A DNA stretch of 64,000 bases from Halomonas daqiaonensis (GCF_900109725.1 NZ_FOBC01000020.1:1-64000); one strand, 5' to 3'. Numbered from the stretch's first letter, positions 9,569 through 19,172 are shown. Program-made: numbers and translations. Notes: a model not told the origin generated them from the sequence alone.

Positions 9569-10651
9569 GTGGGTCTTAATGGTTTGAACACAACGATAGC
9601 GCAACGGATGGCTCCCTTTTGCCGCTTCCTGCCGACATTGGTCTTGGGTCTGGTTGGTGGTGGCTTCGCCTACTGGCTACAAATGCCGCTGCCCTGGCTG
9701 CTCGGCGCCATGCTCGCCACCACGGTCGCGAGTCTCCTGGGTTGCCGGCTGCGCTCGCCGGGACATGCCCGTAAGGGCGTTTTGGTGGTGATCGGTGTGA
9801 TGCTGGGTTCGGCATTCACGCCGGATATGTCCGGCGACCTATCTTTATGGGGGGCCAGTCTCGTCATCATGCTGCTGGCCACTGCCGTGATGATGGTTTT
9901 TTCCGTCTGGTTTTCGCGACGAATAGCCCACCATTCGCTGGATACTGCCCTCTATGCGGGCGTGCCCGGAGGCGTTTCGGCGGTTACCGGCATGGCGCTG
10001 GACTCGAACGCCGACCTGCGCGTCGTTGGCATGACGCATGCTGTGCGTATCCTGATCTTGCTGGCTGCCATCCCACCAGTATTAAAGTGGGTTGGCCATG
10101 TCAGCTTGCAACCCACCGGCATGAGCCTGAACCAATGGTTGTGGCTGCCCAGCCTCACGGATGCGGCGTGGCTCGCCGTTGCCGGTACGCTCGGCGTCTT
10201 GTTGGGGCAGCGGCTACGCCTTCCCAACGCCCTGCTGTTCGGCCCCGCCTTGATCTCAGCAGGTCTGCACCTGTCGGGTCTGACCCATGCGGTGCTCCCT
10301 CCCACCCTTATCGCCATGGCCCAAATCGTGATTGGCATCTCGGTGGGAGTTCGCTTTACCGGAACCTCACTGGCCGAGGTGGGACACACCCTTACCATGG
10401 CCACACTCCAAGCAGTGATACTGCTGCTGATCGCCATTTTGGCGGCGTGGGGTATCCACGCACTGACCGGGGTGTCGCTGGCGGCGGCACTGCTCGCCTA
10501 TATGCCGGGCGGCGCGCCCGAACTTAGTCTCGTTGCGCTATCGCTGGGCATTGACCCGGCCTTCGTGACCTCGCACCACCTTCTTCGCATCACGGTGCTG
10601 ATACTGGTGTTGCCTGTGTTGTTAAAGCATTTCCAGCTGGTGCGTGACTAG
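9569..10651 (+). CDS. AbrB-family membrane protein
   Basis: The 360-residue polytopic membrane protein has the internal duplication of the AbrB (AbrB_dup) family. GVPGGVSAVTGMALD in the first half corresponds to YMPGGAPELSLVALSLG in the second. About ten helices are predicted by eye. The family is annotated as putative ammonia monooxygenase or regulator, but it is a transporter-like protein of unclear substrate. The start may be the GTG at 9569 or the in-frame ATG at 9608, which leaves the first helix complete. It lies four bases after the LysR gene, so it may serve the same metabolite, for example in export. Confidence 0.85.
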   Translation: MGLNGLNTTIAQRMAPFCRFLPTLVLGLVGGGFAYWLQMPLPWLLGAMLATTVASLLGCRLRSPGHARKGVLVVIGVMLGSAFTPDMSGDLSLWGASLVIMLLATAVMMVFSVWFSRRIAHHSLDTALYAGVPGGVSAVTGMALDSNADLRVVGMTHAVRILILLAAIPPVLKWVGHVSLQPTGMSLNQWLWLPSLTDAAWLAVAGTLGVLLGQRLRLPNALLFGPALISAGLHLSGLTHAVLPPTLIAMAQIVIGISVGVRFTGTSLAEVGHTLTMATLQAVILLLIAILAAWGIHALTGVSLAAALLAYMPGGAPELSLVALSLGIDPAFVTSHHLLRITVLILVLPVLLKHFQLVRD

Positions 10652-10688
10652 CCTGCTTTGTTCTGGTCAAGTCAGAGCGGACACATTT

Positions 10689-10962
10689 TCAAGCCGCAGC
10701 TGCCAATTCAACCTCCCTCGGCGTCTGGTAGCCCAGGGTCGAGTGGAGCCGGCAGCTGTTGTACTCACTCTCGATGTAGTCGATCACGTCCCGCCGTGCT
10801 GCCTGTCGGCTCGCATACCGCTGGCCTACCAGCCACTCGCTTTTTCAGTGAGTGGAAGAAGCGCTCCATGACCGCATTGTCCCAGCAGTTCCCTTTGCGG
10901 CACATCGGGGCCTGGAACCCGTACCGATCCAGTGTGGCGCGGTAATCACGTGACGGATACAC
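10689..10962 (-). pseudogene. IS3-family OrfB C-terminal remnant, frameshifted
   Basis: Read on the minus strand, this gives DYRATLDRYGFQAPMCRKGN then CWDNAVMERFFHSLK. After a frameshift near 10840 it continues in another frame as YASRQAARRDVIDYIES and LHSTLGYQTPREVE, ending with a stop at 10689. This is the C-terminal third of an IS3 OrfB integrase. It meets a second, different IS3 remnant head to head at 10961/10962. Confidence 0.8.
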
Positions 10963-11271
10963 TCCTATCGCCTACGGTGAGCGCTGCCGGAAGGACGCCG
11001 TTTGGCCCTCGAGGGGGTCGGTCGGAGTTTGCTATGATAACTCGATGGCCGAGAGCTTCTTTGCCACCCTGGAATGCGAACTGCTCGACAGGAAGCAGTT
11101 CGCCACGCCGGCAGAGGCGAAGCAGGCGGTCTTCGCGTTCATCGAAGGATGGTACAACCCACATCGCCGGCACTCGGCGTTTGGCTATGCCAGTCCTATA
11201 CAGTTCGAGCGTCAGCATGCGGCAGCCTCAGGCTAAAGCCGTGTACCGTCCACTGAACCGGGGTAACTCCA
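10961..11271 (+). pseudogene. IS3-family OrfB C-terminal remnant with right inverted repeat
   Basis: An open frame without a start reads TPIAYGERCRKDAVWPSRGS, then CYDNSMAESFFATLECELLD, and ends HAAASG-stop at 11236. This is the C-terminal part of an IS3 OrfB. The probable right terminal repeat of the element lies at 11248-11271. It is nearly identical to the remnant at 22233-22765 but lacks that copy's internal insertion and internal stop. The 5' three quarters of the element are missing. Confidence 0.8.
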
Positions 11272-11554
11272 AGGTGCTACTTGGACTATCTTTTAATATA
11301 TTGCTAGAAGTTATAGAGCCAAAGTCGGCATGGGTAAAACATCCCGTCCTTGAACTAATTTTACGTCAGGCTCGAGGAGCAGCGCTATACTTAATTAATT
11401 TGACTACCTATAAGACTCAGCCAGCCTCAGTAATCGGTAAATCATCTGCAGTTTTCTCGCCGCCACCGTGAGAAAGCACAGAATCATGGCGTTGATGTCC
11501 CAAAGCCAAAAAAACACCTCGAGGAACTCAGGTGCCGTTTTCATTGGTTGCTCT
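11272..11554. other. AT-rich intergenic stretch beside IS scar
   Basis: This stretch is more AT-rich than its surroundings. A short minus-strand frame, containing AARKLQMIYRLLRLAES, ends at 11404 but has no recognised family and overlaps the end of the neighbouring oxidase gene. It is probably more mobile-element debris. Confidence 0.3.
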
Positions 11555-12715
11555 TTACAAACGCCGCAGATAATGCGGGCCAAGAGCCTCAATATTCGTC
11601 ACGCCTAGCAGCGACATGTTGCGCTCGAGTTCCTCACCGAGCAGCGTCACGGCCTTGGCGACGCCGGCTTCGCCGCCAATGCTCGCCGCGTAGTTGAACG
11701 GGCGACCCAGGAACACGAAGCTGGCCCCAAGCGACAACGCCTTCAGCACCTGGCTGCCGCGGCGGAAGCTGCCGTCGATCATCACCGGCACGGCCCCGTC
11801 TATCGCTTCCAGTACCTCGGGCAGCATGGTCAGTGGCGCTATGGTGTCATCGAGCTGACGACCGCCGTGATTGGAGACGATCAGGCCATCGGCGCCCACC
11901 GCCACCACCCGCCGCGCGTCCTCGGGATGCAGGATACCCTTGACCACCAGCGTGCCGGGCCAACGCGCGCGAACCCGCTCCAGTGTCGACCAGTCGAGAT
12001 GCCGGCGCCCCGAGAAGTCCCGGTTGACGTTCTTCGCCAGCACCGGCACGCCACGGGTCGCCGTGCTGTTCTCGAAGTGCGGTACACCGTGAAGCCACAG
12101 GGTGCGCAGGAAGGTCCCAAACAGCCAGCGCGGTCGCACCAGGCCATCCCGGGCCAGGCGCAGGCTGGGCCGCAGCGGCGATGAGAAGCCAGCACGCCGA
12201 TGATTCTCGGGATTGGGCGGTACAGCGTAGTCTACGGTGATTACCAGTTTGGTGAACCCGGCTCGCTCGACGCGCGCCAGCAGTGCGTCGATCTCCTTCG
12301 GGGTACCGGGCAGATAGGCCTGGAACCAGTCCGAGCCGTCCTGCCCCGCCAGCGTCTCCATGGGGATCAGCGAGGTCCCACTGACGATCATGGGGATCCC
12401 GGCGTCAGTCGCCGCGCGGGCCAGCGCCCGATCGCCGCGATAGGCCGTCAGGGCGCTGATACCCATGGGCGCGATACCGAAAGGGTAGGCATAGCGGCGC
12501 CCGAAGAGCTCTGTCTCGGTAGACACCTCGGAGACGTTCACCAGCACTCGCGGCAGGAAGGCGTAGTTATCGAAGGCCTCGCGGCTGGCCTGGGCGGTAC
12601 CGCCATCCTCGGCCACGCTGGCCACATAGCCAAACAGTGGCCGCGGCAGGTGTCGTCGCGCTGCCCGTTCGAAGTCATCGAGGCTGAGGATGCGCGCCAA
12701 CCGACGAGCACTCAT
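11555..12715 (-). CDS. FMN-dependent alpha-hydroxy-acid dehydrogenase/oxidase
   Basis: The 386-residue TIM-barrel flavoprotein of the L-lactate dehydrogenase / glycolate oxidase / mandelate dehydrogenase family oxidises an (S)-2-hydroxyacid to the 2-ketoacid. Key features are Lys259 (VVKGI), the catalytic His283 and Arg286 in SNHGGRQLD, and the phosphate-binding IDGSFRRGSQVLKALSLGA. It is the last gene of the leftward sugar-acid operon and overlaps the D-2-hydroxyacid dehydrogenase by four bases. The two dehydrogenases of opposite stereochemistry side by side suggest handling or racemising of a hydroxyacid intermediate. The exact substrate is unknown. Confidence 0.9.
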   Translation of the reverse strand: MSARRLARILSLDDFERAARRHLPRPLFGYVASVAEDGGTAQASREAFDNYAFLPRVLVNVSEVSTETELFGRRYAYPFGIAPMGISALTAYRGDRALARAATDAGIPMIVSGTSLIPMETLAGQDGSDWFQAYLPGTPKEIDALLARVERAGFTKLVITVDYAVPPNPENHRRAGFSSPLRPSLRLARDGLVRPRWLFGTFLRTLWLHGVPHFENSTATRGVPVLAKNVNRDFSGRRHLDWSTLERVRARWPGTLVVKGILHPEDARRVVAVGADGLIVSNHGGRQLDDTIAPLTMLPEVLEAIDGAVPVMIDGSFRRGSQVLKALSLGASFVFLGRPFNYAASIGGEAGVAKAVTLLGEELERNMSLLGVTNIEALGPHYLRRL

Positions 12716-13731
12716 CGCGCGCCTCCCGACGCCACGGTCGACTTTCGCCAGGCGTCCTCATTGATAGCCGTGAGCGGACCGTCCCCGGCCAGCGCTCCCA
12801 CCAGATTGTCCACCGCCAGCTGAGCCATGGCCTCGCGAGTCTCGTGGGTCGCCGAGCCGATATGCGGGGTGGCCACCACGTTGTCCATGGCGGTCAGCGG
12901 CGATCTCGCCAGCAGCGGCTCCTCGGCGAAAACATCGAGCCCGGCGGCGCGAATTCCCCCACGCTGAAGGGCTTCGATCAGCGCCGGTTCGTCGACGACT
13001 TTGCCCCGCGCCACGTTGATCAGCGCAGCCGAGGGCTTCATCCGCGCCAGGGCTGCGGCATCGATCAGGTGATGGGTGTCGTCATTGTAGGGCACACTGA
13101 GGCATACGATATCCGACTCCGCTAGAAGAGCGTCGAGCTCGAGACGCCGCGCGCCAAGGCTGGCCTCCAGCTCGGGCTTCGAAGAAGCTGCCGTATAGAG
13201 GATAGGCATGCCGAAGCCCATCGCACCTCGCCGAGCGATCGCCGCACCGATCCGCCCGGCTCCCACGATGCCCAGGGTCTTGCCATGCACGTCGACCCCG
13301 AAATGCTCGCGGCCGACATGTGTCTGCCACTCGCCATCTCGAACCCGGTTAGCCAGCTCCACCAGGCGACGCTGGGTCGCCATGATCAGCGCAAATGCCG
13401 TGTCCGCCGTGGTCTCGGTCAGCACATTCGGTGTGTTGCACAACAGGATGCCGCGCCGGTTCATGGCCGCGAGCGGCAGATGGTCGTAGCCCACCGAGAT
13501 GGTCGATACCACCTGCAGCGCCGGTGCCTCGGTCAGCATCGCCTCGTCGAGTTCCAGCTTGCCGCCGATAAGCCCGTGGGCACGCGACAGGGCGGCAAGA
13601 AAATCGGCGCGGTTTTCATCGGTAACCTCTTCGAAGTACTCGACATCGGCGACCGCAGACAGCTCTGCCAACTGCGCCTCGCTGAGCCGGCGCACGGCGA
13701 CGACACGCCAGGGCCTGGACGTCTCACCCAT
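12712..13731 (-). CDS. D-isomer-specific 2-hydroxyacid dehydrogenase (GhrB-like)
   Basis: The 339-residue NAD(P)-dependent enzyme is most like glyoxylate/hydroxypyruvate/2-ketogluconate reductases. It has the Rossmann motif GIVGAGRIGAAIARR, the NVARGKVVDEPAL block with substrate-binding Arg, and the C-terminal PHIGSAT His block. I set the start at the ATG at 13731 because the preceding gene ends eight bases into it. The upstream in-frame ATGs would lie deep inside that gene. It probably interconverts a 2-ketoacid and a D-2-hydroxyacid within the sugar-acid pathway. Confidence 0.9.
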   Translation of the reverse strand: MGETSRPWRVVAVRRLSEAQLAELSAVADVEYFEEVTDENRADFLAALSRAHGLIGGKLELDEAMLTEAPALQVVSTISVGYDHLPLAAMNRRGILLCNTPNVLTETTADTAFALIMATQRRLVELANRVRDGEWQTHVGREHFGVDVHGKTLGIVGAGRIGAAIARRGAMGFGMPILYTAASSKPELEASLGARRLELDALLAESDIVCLSVPYNDDTHHLIDAAALARMKPSAALINVARGKVVDEPALIEALQRGGIRAAGLDVFAEEPLLARSPLTAMDNVVATPHIGSATHETREAMAQLAVDNLVGALAGDGPLTAINEDAWRKSTVASGGAR

Positions 13732-14653
13732 GACTCGCCGCCCCCAACCCCTCCATGCGGAACCCCATTTCCTCCAAGGAGGATACAAGCGTCGCAGCGC
13801 GCTCATCATCCAGCTCGACCAGCGGTGGACGCACGCGACGCCAATCGGCCACCCCGGAAAAGTGCGCCGTGGCGGCCTTCATGGCGGGAATCAGTGGATA
13901 GCGCTCGAAGAGGTCGCGCAGCACGTTGAGCGCCTGCTGACGATCGTCGGCGTCCTCGACCTGCCAACTCGCGGCAAGCCCCGCGATGGCGCCCGGGTTG
14001 ACGTTGGCGGTGGCACTGATGCAACCGGCGCCACCGGCTCGAAGGGTATCCAGCAGGAAACGTTCGCTGCCGGCATAGACGGCGAAGTCGTCGCCAGCAA
14101 AGCTATCGATCAGCGCCTGGGTATGCGACCAGTCGCCCCCACTGTCCTTGATCCCGGCAATGGTACCGGGGAAGGCGTCACGCAGGCGTTCGATCAACTC
14201 GAGTGACAGCGGCACCTGGGCGACGGGGGGAATGTGGTAGAGATAGAGCCGCAGCCGGGAATCGCCCACCCGCTCGATCACCTCGCTATAGAAACGAAAC
14301 AATCCCTCGTCGCTGACGCCCTTGTAGTAGAAAGGCGGCAGCATCAAAACGCCTGCACAGCCCGCTGCCACGGCCTCGCGGGTCAGCGCCACGCTGTCGC
14401 CGATGGCGCATTGTCCGGTACCGGGCATCAGGCGTGCCGGGTCGACACCACCCTCCACCAGGGCGCCCAGCAGTTGCTGCTTCTCTCCAACTGTCAACGA
14501 GTTGGCCTCGGAGTTGGTGCCGAACACCGCGAGTCCGACCCGGTGTGAGACGAGCCACTGGCAGTGTGCGACGAAGCGCCGGATATCCGCCGCCAGGTCG
14601 GCGCCAAAGGGAGTGATTACCGGAGACCAGACGTCTCCTCGCGTTTGGGACAT
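13724..14653 (-). CDS. Dihydrodipicolinate synthase / KDG aldolase family lyase
   Basis: The 309-residue TIM-barrel class I lyase has a Schiff-base lysine at about residue 169 (GIKDSGGDW) and the helper tyrosine at about 139 (YLYHIPP). The N-terminal GTNSEANSLT corresponds to the GTTGE/S loop. Relatives cleave or dehydrate 2-keto-3-deoxy sugar acids. Next to an enolase-superfamily dehydratase gene this is its likely role, giving pyruvate plus an aldehyde acid. The start at 14653 has AAGGAG six bases upstream. Confidence 0.88.
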   Translation of the reverse strand: MSQTRGDVWSPVITPFGADLAADIRRFVAHCQWLVSHRVGLAVFGTNSEANSLTVGEKQQLLGALVEGGVDPARLMPGTGQCAIGDSVALTREAVAAGCAGVLMLPPFYYKGVSDEGLFRFYSEVIERVGDSRLRLYLYHIPPVAQVPLSLELIERLRDAFPGTIAGIKDSGGDWSHTQALIDSFAGDDFAVYAGSERFLLDTLRAGGAGCISATANVNPGAIAGLAASWQVEDADDRQQALNVLRDLFERYPLIPAMKAATAHFSGVADWRRVRPPLVELDDERAATLVSSLEEMGFRMEGLGAASHG

Positions 14654-14682
14654 GACGTTCTCCTTGTGCGGGTCACCGCCCA

Positions 14683-15804
14683 TCAGTGCCAGCCTTCAAT
14701 GGCGTAGCGGTCCAGCGCTTCCTGATCGAAGCCGAACCCCAGGCCGGGCGTGGTCGGCAACCGCAACCGGCCATCGACGAATTCCAGCTGGGTGTCCACC
14801 AGACGTCGGAAATTGAGCACCTGATCGTCAGCGAAGAACTCTACCATGCGCACGTTGGGTGCCGAGGCGACGAGATGGATGTGCAGGTCGTGGAACCAGT
14901 GCGGATAGATATCCACGCCGAAGCTCGCCGCCGTGGCGGCGATACGGCGAAACTCGGTGATCCCGCCGCATACAGCGGCGTCGGTCTGCAGGATCATGGC
15001 GCCTTCCTTCTCCAGCAGCTCGCGAAAGCGCCAGCGTCCGGCCTCGATCTCGCCGGTGGCCACCGGGACCGGGGTACGCTCCGCAAGACGGCGGTGGTTA
15101 TCGATGTCGTCCGGGCTGAAGGGTTCCTCGATCCAGAAGGGGTTGTAGGGCTCGGCCATGCGCATGAAGGCCAGCGCCGAGGGCAGGTCCCGCCAGGCGT
15201 TGTTGGCATCCATCATCACCTGGATGTTGGGGCCTACGGCCTCGCGTACCGCCGCCAGCCGCGACTCCTCGCCGACCAGATCCTCTCGGCCGACTTTCAT
15301 TTTCACCGAAGTGAAGCCTTGGGCAACGTAAGCGGCCATCTCTTCGCCCAGCATCGCGGGCGTCTTGCCGTCCAGGTAGTAGCCACCGCTGGCATAGGCC
15401 GGCACGCTGTCGGTGTCGCTGGCGCCCAGGTACTTGTAGAGCGGCAGGCCCGCCGCCCGGGCGTTGCGGTCCCAGAGGGCGGTATCGAGGATGCTGATGG
15501 CGCGCATCACCGAGCCGCAGCGGCCATGCAGCAGCGATTCCTGGTACATCGACTGCCACAGGGCTTCGGTGGCATGCGCATCCGCGCCCATCAGCACCGG
15601 CCGCAACAGGTCGCGCACCGCATGCGCCACCAGCGAGCCGGCATTGTTGCCCCCGTAGCAGAAGCCGATGCCGACATGGCCGTCGTCGCCCTGCACCTCG
15701 ACCAGCACGTAATCACGCTTGAACACCTGGCGATTGGAAAAGCTGGTGGGGTTGTCCAGCGGCACGTTGACCGTCCTGGCTCGCACGTCGGTAATTGTTG
15801 TCAT
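14683..15804 (-). CDS. Mandelate racemase/muconate lactonizing enzyme family protein (acid-sugar dehydratase-like)
   Basis: The 373-residue enolase-superfamily protein has the KxK pair (Lys168, Lys170) and metal ligands in MMDANNAW (Asp199), IEEP (Glu226) and GE (Glu252). It also has Asp275 and a catalytic His302 in YPHWFHD. This is the mandelate-racemase subgroup pattern, found mostly in acid-sugar dehydratases. Between a TTT transporter and a DapA-type lyase it most likely dehydrates an aldonate or aldarate to a 2-keto-3-deoxy acid. Specificity cannot be read from the sequence. Confidence 0.88.
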   Translation of the reverse strand: MTTITDVRARTVNVPLDNPTSFSNRQVFKRDYVLVEVQGDDGHVGIGFCYGGNNAGSLVAHAVRDLLRPVLMGADAHATEALWQSMYQESLLHGRCGSVMRAISILDTALWDRNARAAGLPLYKYLGASDTDSVPAYASGGYYLDGKTPAMLGEEMAAYVAQGFTSVKMKVGREDLVGEESRLAAVREAVGPNIQVMMDANNAWRDLPSALAFMRMAEPYNPFWIEEPFSPDDIDNHRRLAERTPVPVATGEIEAGRWRFRELLEKEGAMILQTDAAVCGGITEFRRIAATAASFGVDIYPHWFHDLHIHLVASAPNVRMVEFFADDQVLNFRRLVDTQLEFVDGRLRLPTTPGLGFGFDQEALDRYAIEGWH

Positions 15805-15836
15805 GACGAAGTCCTCGTGAAATTAAAGGGGGTAAA

Positions 15837-17342
15837 TCACTCCACCTGCCCTCGGCCGCGCATTGCGCCGCGCAGCCAGCGGAAAAATGGCGTGGCTTGC
15901 AGCACCGATAGGACGGCGATGCACAGCAGCACCACAGCAATGGGGCTCGTCAGGAAGATGCCCAGGTTGCCCTGCCCGATCAGCATCGACTGCTGGTAGC
16001 TGGTCTCCATGACCGGCCCCAGGATCAGCCCGATCACCATGGGTGCCGGTGAGATATCGGACTTTTTCATCCAATAACCGAACAGTCCGAAGCCCAGCAT
16101 GAGCCCCACCTCGAACAGGCTGTTGTTGATGGCGAAGGACCCGATCACGCACAGCGTGATGATCGCGCAGGCTACAAAGCTATCCGGCACCCGTGTGACG
16201 CTGACGCACAGCCGGGTGAACATCAGACCCACCAACAGCAACCCGATGTTGGCGAAGATCACCGCCCAGATGAGGGTGTAGGTCACGTCGCCGTAATCGG
16301 TCAGCAGATTCGGCCCCGGCAGGATGCCCTGTACCATCAAGGCGCCGAGCAAGATGGCGGTGGATGAGCTGCCGGGAATGCCAAGGGCGATGGTAGGAAT
16401 CAACGCCCCCCCCACTACCGCATTATTAGCCGCCTCAGGGGCCGCCACGCCGGCGATATCGCCCTTGCCGAAGCGGCTCTTGTCATGGGCGAAACGCCGG
16501 GCCTCGTTATAGGCGAACCAGCTCGCGGTATCGCCGCCAGTGCCGGGAATCAGACCGGTGACGATGCCGATCCCACTCGAGCGGAGGATATTGGGCATCA
16601 ACCGCCGTAGCTCGCGAAGCGATGGGATCAGCTTGTCGGTAATCTTGCTCGCCAACTTCTGAGTGCCGTGGGCGTTCTCGATCAGCACTAGCGCCTGGGG
16701 AATCGAGAACAAGCCGATCAGTGCCACGGTGAACTCGACCCCCGAGAACAGGTTAAGAATGCCAAACGTCATACGCGGCGTGCCGGTGACCAGGTCCATA
16801 CCCACCGTGCTGACCAGCAGTCCCAGGGTACCCGAGAGCAGGCCGCTGACTATCGAGCCCTGTGAAAGCGTACCGATGATGGTGATGCCGAGTACGGCAA
16901 TGGCGAACAGCTCAATTGGGCCAAACTCAAGTACCAGCACCCCAAGCAACGGCGCCGCGGTCAGCAATGCGATGCCGCTCAAGGTGCCACCGATAAAGGA
17001 GGCGAAAAGGGAGATCCCTAGCGCCCTGCCGGCCTGGCCCTGCTGCGACAGCGGATAGCCATCGAGCACCGTGGCGGCGGCTGACGGCGTACCGGGCGTA
17101 CGCAACAAAATGGCCGCAATGGAACCGCCGTAAGAGGCGCCCACATATAGAGCGGCCAGCATGCTGAGCCCTGTGGCGGGATCCATGCTGAAGGTCAGCG
17201 GCAGCAGCAGCGCCAGGGCCATGGTCGCCGAGAGCCCCGGCATGGCACCAACGAAGAGCCCCAGCAGGGTTCCCCCCAGGATCAGTGAAATGTTGGTGAA
17301 CGTGAGGACGTTACTCAGGCCCACCAGAACGAGGTTTTCCAT
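15837..17342 (-). CDS. Tripartite tricarboxylate transporter permease TctA (system 1)
   Basis: The 501-residue membrane protein is the large TTT permease. Typical blocks are GAMPGLSATMALALLLP, YVGASYGGSIAAILLRTPG and the repeat-like GIPGSSSTAILLGALMVQG. It works with the TctC-type binding protein and TctB encoded upstream in the same operon. The start is the ATG at 17342 preceded by GGAG; the longer frame extends into non-homologous sequence. The ligand is probably an acid sugar metabolised by the following genes. Confidence 0.92.
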   Translation of the reverse strand: MENLVLVGLSNVLTFTNISLILGGTLLGLFVGAMPGLSATMALALLLPLTFSMDPATGLSMLAALYVGASYGGSIAAILLRTPGTPSAAATVLDGYPLSQQGQAGRALGISLFASFIGGTLSGIALLTAAPLLGVLVLEFGPIELFAIAVLGITIIGTLSQGSIVSGLLSGTLGLLVSTVGMDLVTGTPRMTFGILNLFSGVEFTVALIGLFSIPQALVLIENAHGTQKLASKITDKLIPSLRELRRLMPNILRSSGIGIVTGLIPGTGGDTASWFAYNEARRFAHDKSRFGKGDIAGVAAPEAANNAVVGGALIPTIALGIPGSSSTAILLGALMVQGILPGPNLLTDYGDVTYTLIWAVIFANIGLLLVGLMFTRLCVSVTRVPDSFVACAIITLCVIGSFAINNSLFEVGLMLGFGLFGYWMKKSDISPAPMVIGLILGPVMETSYQQSMLIGQGNLGIFLTSPIAVVLLCIAVLSVLQATPFFRWLRGAMRGRGQVE

Positions 17343-17453
17343 ATGACTAAGCTCCAGGAGCCAGTGCCAGGCACCGTGCGCCCCGCCCAGCCCATATCTG
17401 GCAGCAACGCCAGTAGGGCCAGGCAAGACGAGATACCCATCGGGGCTTCAGTG

Positions 17454-17960
17454 TCATGAGAGGAAAGGCGGCAATAACGGCACGGGAAGCCCGAGGAAGC
17501 CGATGAATACCAGGCAGACCATCGCCACCAACAGGACGATACCCACCAGGGCGAAACGCCAGGTGACATAACCGATCATCGCCAGCGATACCCCCATAAA
17601 GGCCACGGTGGCCAGCAGGTAGCCCACGAGCGAGATGGTGTAGATGTAGAGCGCGGCCAACAGGAAGACCACCATGGCCTTCCATTGCTTGCGCCGGCCG
17701 CCCGACTCTGCGGAGGCATCCTCGCCCCCGGCGATACTGTCCTCCGCAGGTAACTCCACCCCTTCGGCTACCCCCACCCGGCGGCGCCTCAGCATGCCGA
17801 GTACTTCCTGGCCCACCATCGCCGCTCCTAGCAGGGCCACGACGACCGAATAGATCAGGGGCATGTTGGCCGCCTTATCGGGATAGCCCAGCGCAGTGAC
17901 ATAGAAGGCTGCAGCAATGCCAATGGCAAATACGCCGAAGACCAGACGGCTCATATTCAA
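17454..17960 (-). CDS. TctB-family small permease subunit (system 1)
   Basis: The 168-residue protein has four predicted membrane helices and the TctB layout, with a variable hydrophilic loop (about residues 58-95) between helices two and three. AAGGAGG lies six bases before a TTG at 17960 and twelve bases before an ATG at 17954, so either start is possible. It lies between the TctC and TctA genes and should form the membrane complex with TctA. Confidence 0.85.
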   Translation of the reverse strand: MNMSRLVFGVFAIGIAAAFYVTALGYPDKAANMPLIYSVVVALLGAAMVGQEVLGMLRRRRVGVAEGVELPAEDSIAGGEDASAESGGRRKQWKAMVVFLLAALYIYTISLVGYLLATVAFMGVSLAMIGYVTWRFALVGIVLLVAMVCLVFIGFLGLPVPLLPPFLS

Positions 17961-18007
17961 CTCACACCTCCTTGTCGATCGCCGTGTTCCGATACCAGCA
18001 GAGCTTC

Positions 18008-18979
18008 TTACTGATTGACCTCATCCTTAACATCGGCCCAGATCTGTTCGAACTGCACCTCCATGTCCTGCATCATCTGGCCGTAGTCATCGCCGGTCAG
18101 GATATCGAGGTTCATGGCGCGTTCCTGGGCGACCTTCTGGAATTCCTCGTTGTCCTTGAGGCCCTCGAAAGCGGCGATCAGCTCTTGGCGTGCTTCTTCC
18201 GGAATACCGGCGGGAGCGCTGTAGCCGCGTGAGGAACCCGCCACCACATCGATATCCTTCTCGACCAGAGTCGGCACGTCGGGCAGCACCTCCAGGCGCT
18301 CGCGCGAGAACACCGCCAGTGGTCGCAGGCTGCCAGACTGGATATGCCCGTAGACGTTGCCCAGGTTGTTGAAGCTGGCATCGATCTTGCCGCCCAGCGC
18401 CGCGGTGGCCGAGGGGCCGTCGCCCTGGAAGGGCACCTTCTGGAAGCTCAGACCGGTCGCCTTCTCGATCATGATGGTCGAGAAGAAGTCATCCCCGCCG
18501 ACACCCGAATTTCCCACCGTCACCTCACCGGGGCGCTCCTCGGCGGCGGCGAAGAAGTCTTCCACGGTCTGGTAGGGACTATCCTCGGGCACCACGATGA
18601 TGCCGGGATCGGTCACCACGTTGGCGATAGGGGTCAGCTCATCGATCGAGTAGTTGATGGCATCATTCATGATGTAATTGGTCGCCAGCATCGGGGTGTT
18701 GGTGATGCTGATGACGGTGCCGTCGGCCGGCGACTGCTTGGCCAGTCGCGTCCAGGCGATCGCACCAGCGGCACCTGGGATATATTCGTTGATGAATTCT
18801 GCGCCAAGCGACTCACGCAGGAAGGGCTGGGTCAGCTGGGCCAGGGCATCACTGCCCCCACCCGCCTTGAAGCCCTGTAGGACCTTGATTTCGTCTCCCG
18901 CCGAGTACTCCGCTTGGGCGACCCCGGAGAGCATGAGGGTGGATAGGAGGGTGGCGGCGAATGCTCCACGTTTTTGCAT
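18008..18979 (-). CDS. TctC/Bug-family periplasmic binding protein (system 1)
   Basis: The 323-residue protein has a signal peptide (about residues 1-23, ending VAQA) and the Bug fold landmarks GFKAGGGSDALAQL, the Ile-Val-Val-Pro-Glu segment and NSGVGGDD. It captures an organic acid in the periplasm for the TctAB permease. It is first in the leftward operon, and the 193-bp divergent region separates it from the IlvD/Edd-type dehydratase. Confidence 0.92.
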   Translation of the reverse strand: MQKRGAFAATLLSTLMLSGVAQAEYSAGDEIKVLQGFKAGGGSDALAQLTQPFLRESLGAEFINEYIPGAAGAIAWTRLAKQSPADGTVISITNTPMLATNYIMNDAINYSIDELTPIANVVTDPGIIVVPEDSPYQTVEDFFAAAEERPGEVTVGNSGVGGDDFFSTIMIEKATGLSFQKVPFQGDGPSATAALGGKIDASFNNLGNVYGHIQSGSLRPLAVFSRERLEVLPDVPTLVEKDIDVVAGSSRGYSAPAGIPEEARQELIAAFEGLKDNEEFQKVAQERAMNLDILTGDDYGQMMQDMEVQFEQIWADVKDEVNQ

Positions 18980-19069
18980 GGTGGTTTCCTCGAATGCTGT
19001 TTGTCGTTGTGCTTTGGGTTGGCGTGCAAGCCACGCTTGCCTGAATCAACCTAGTAGGTTATGAACATG

Positions 19070-19101
19070 ATTGTCAATAATCTTGTCAACCAAGTTGATA
19101 G
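19070..19101. promoter_or_regulatory. Candidate GntR-type operator in divergent promoter
   Basis: TTGTCAAC-CAA-GTTGATAG (19083-19101) is an imperfect 8-bp inverted repeat. A further TTGTCAA half-site lies 12 bases upstream at 19071. It sits midway between the divergent tctC and dehydratase genes, and a GntR/FCD regulator is encoded just downstream of the dehydratase. Assignment to that regulator is an inference. Confidence 0.3.
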
Positions 19102-19172
19102 CGCTTAGCCTAGCGCTAGTGGCCGTTTGAACGGACCACAGGTCACGCCGCAAATGACATGAGGTAACCGCG

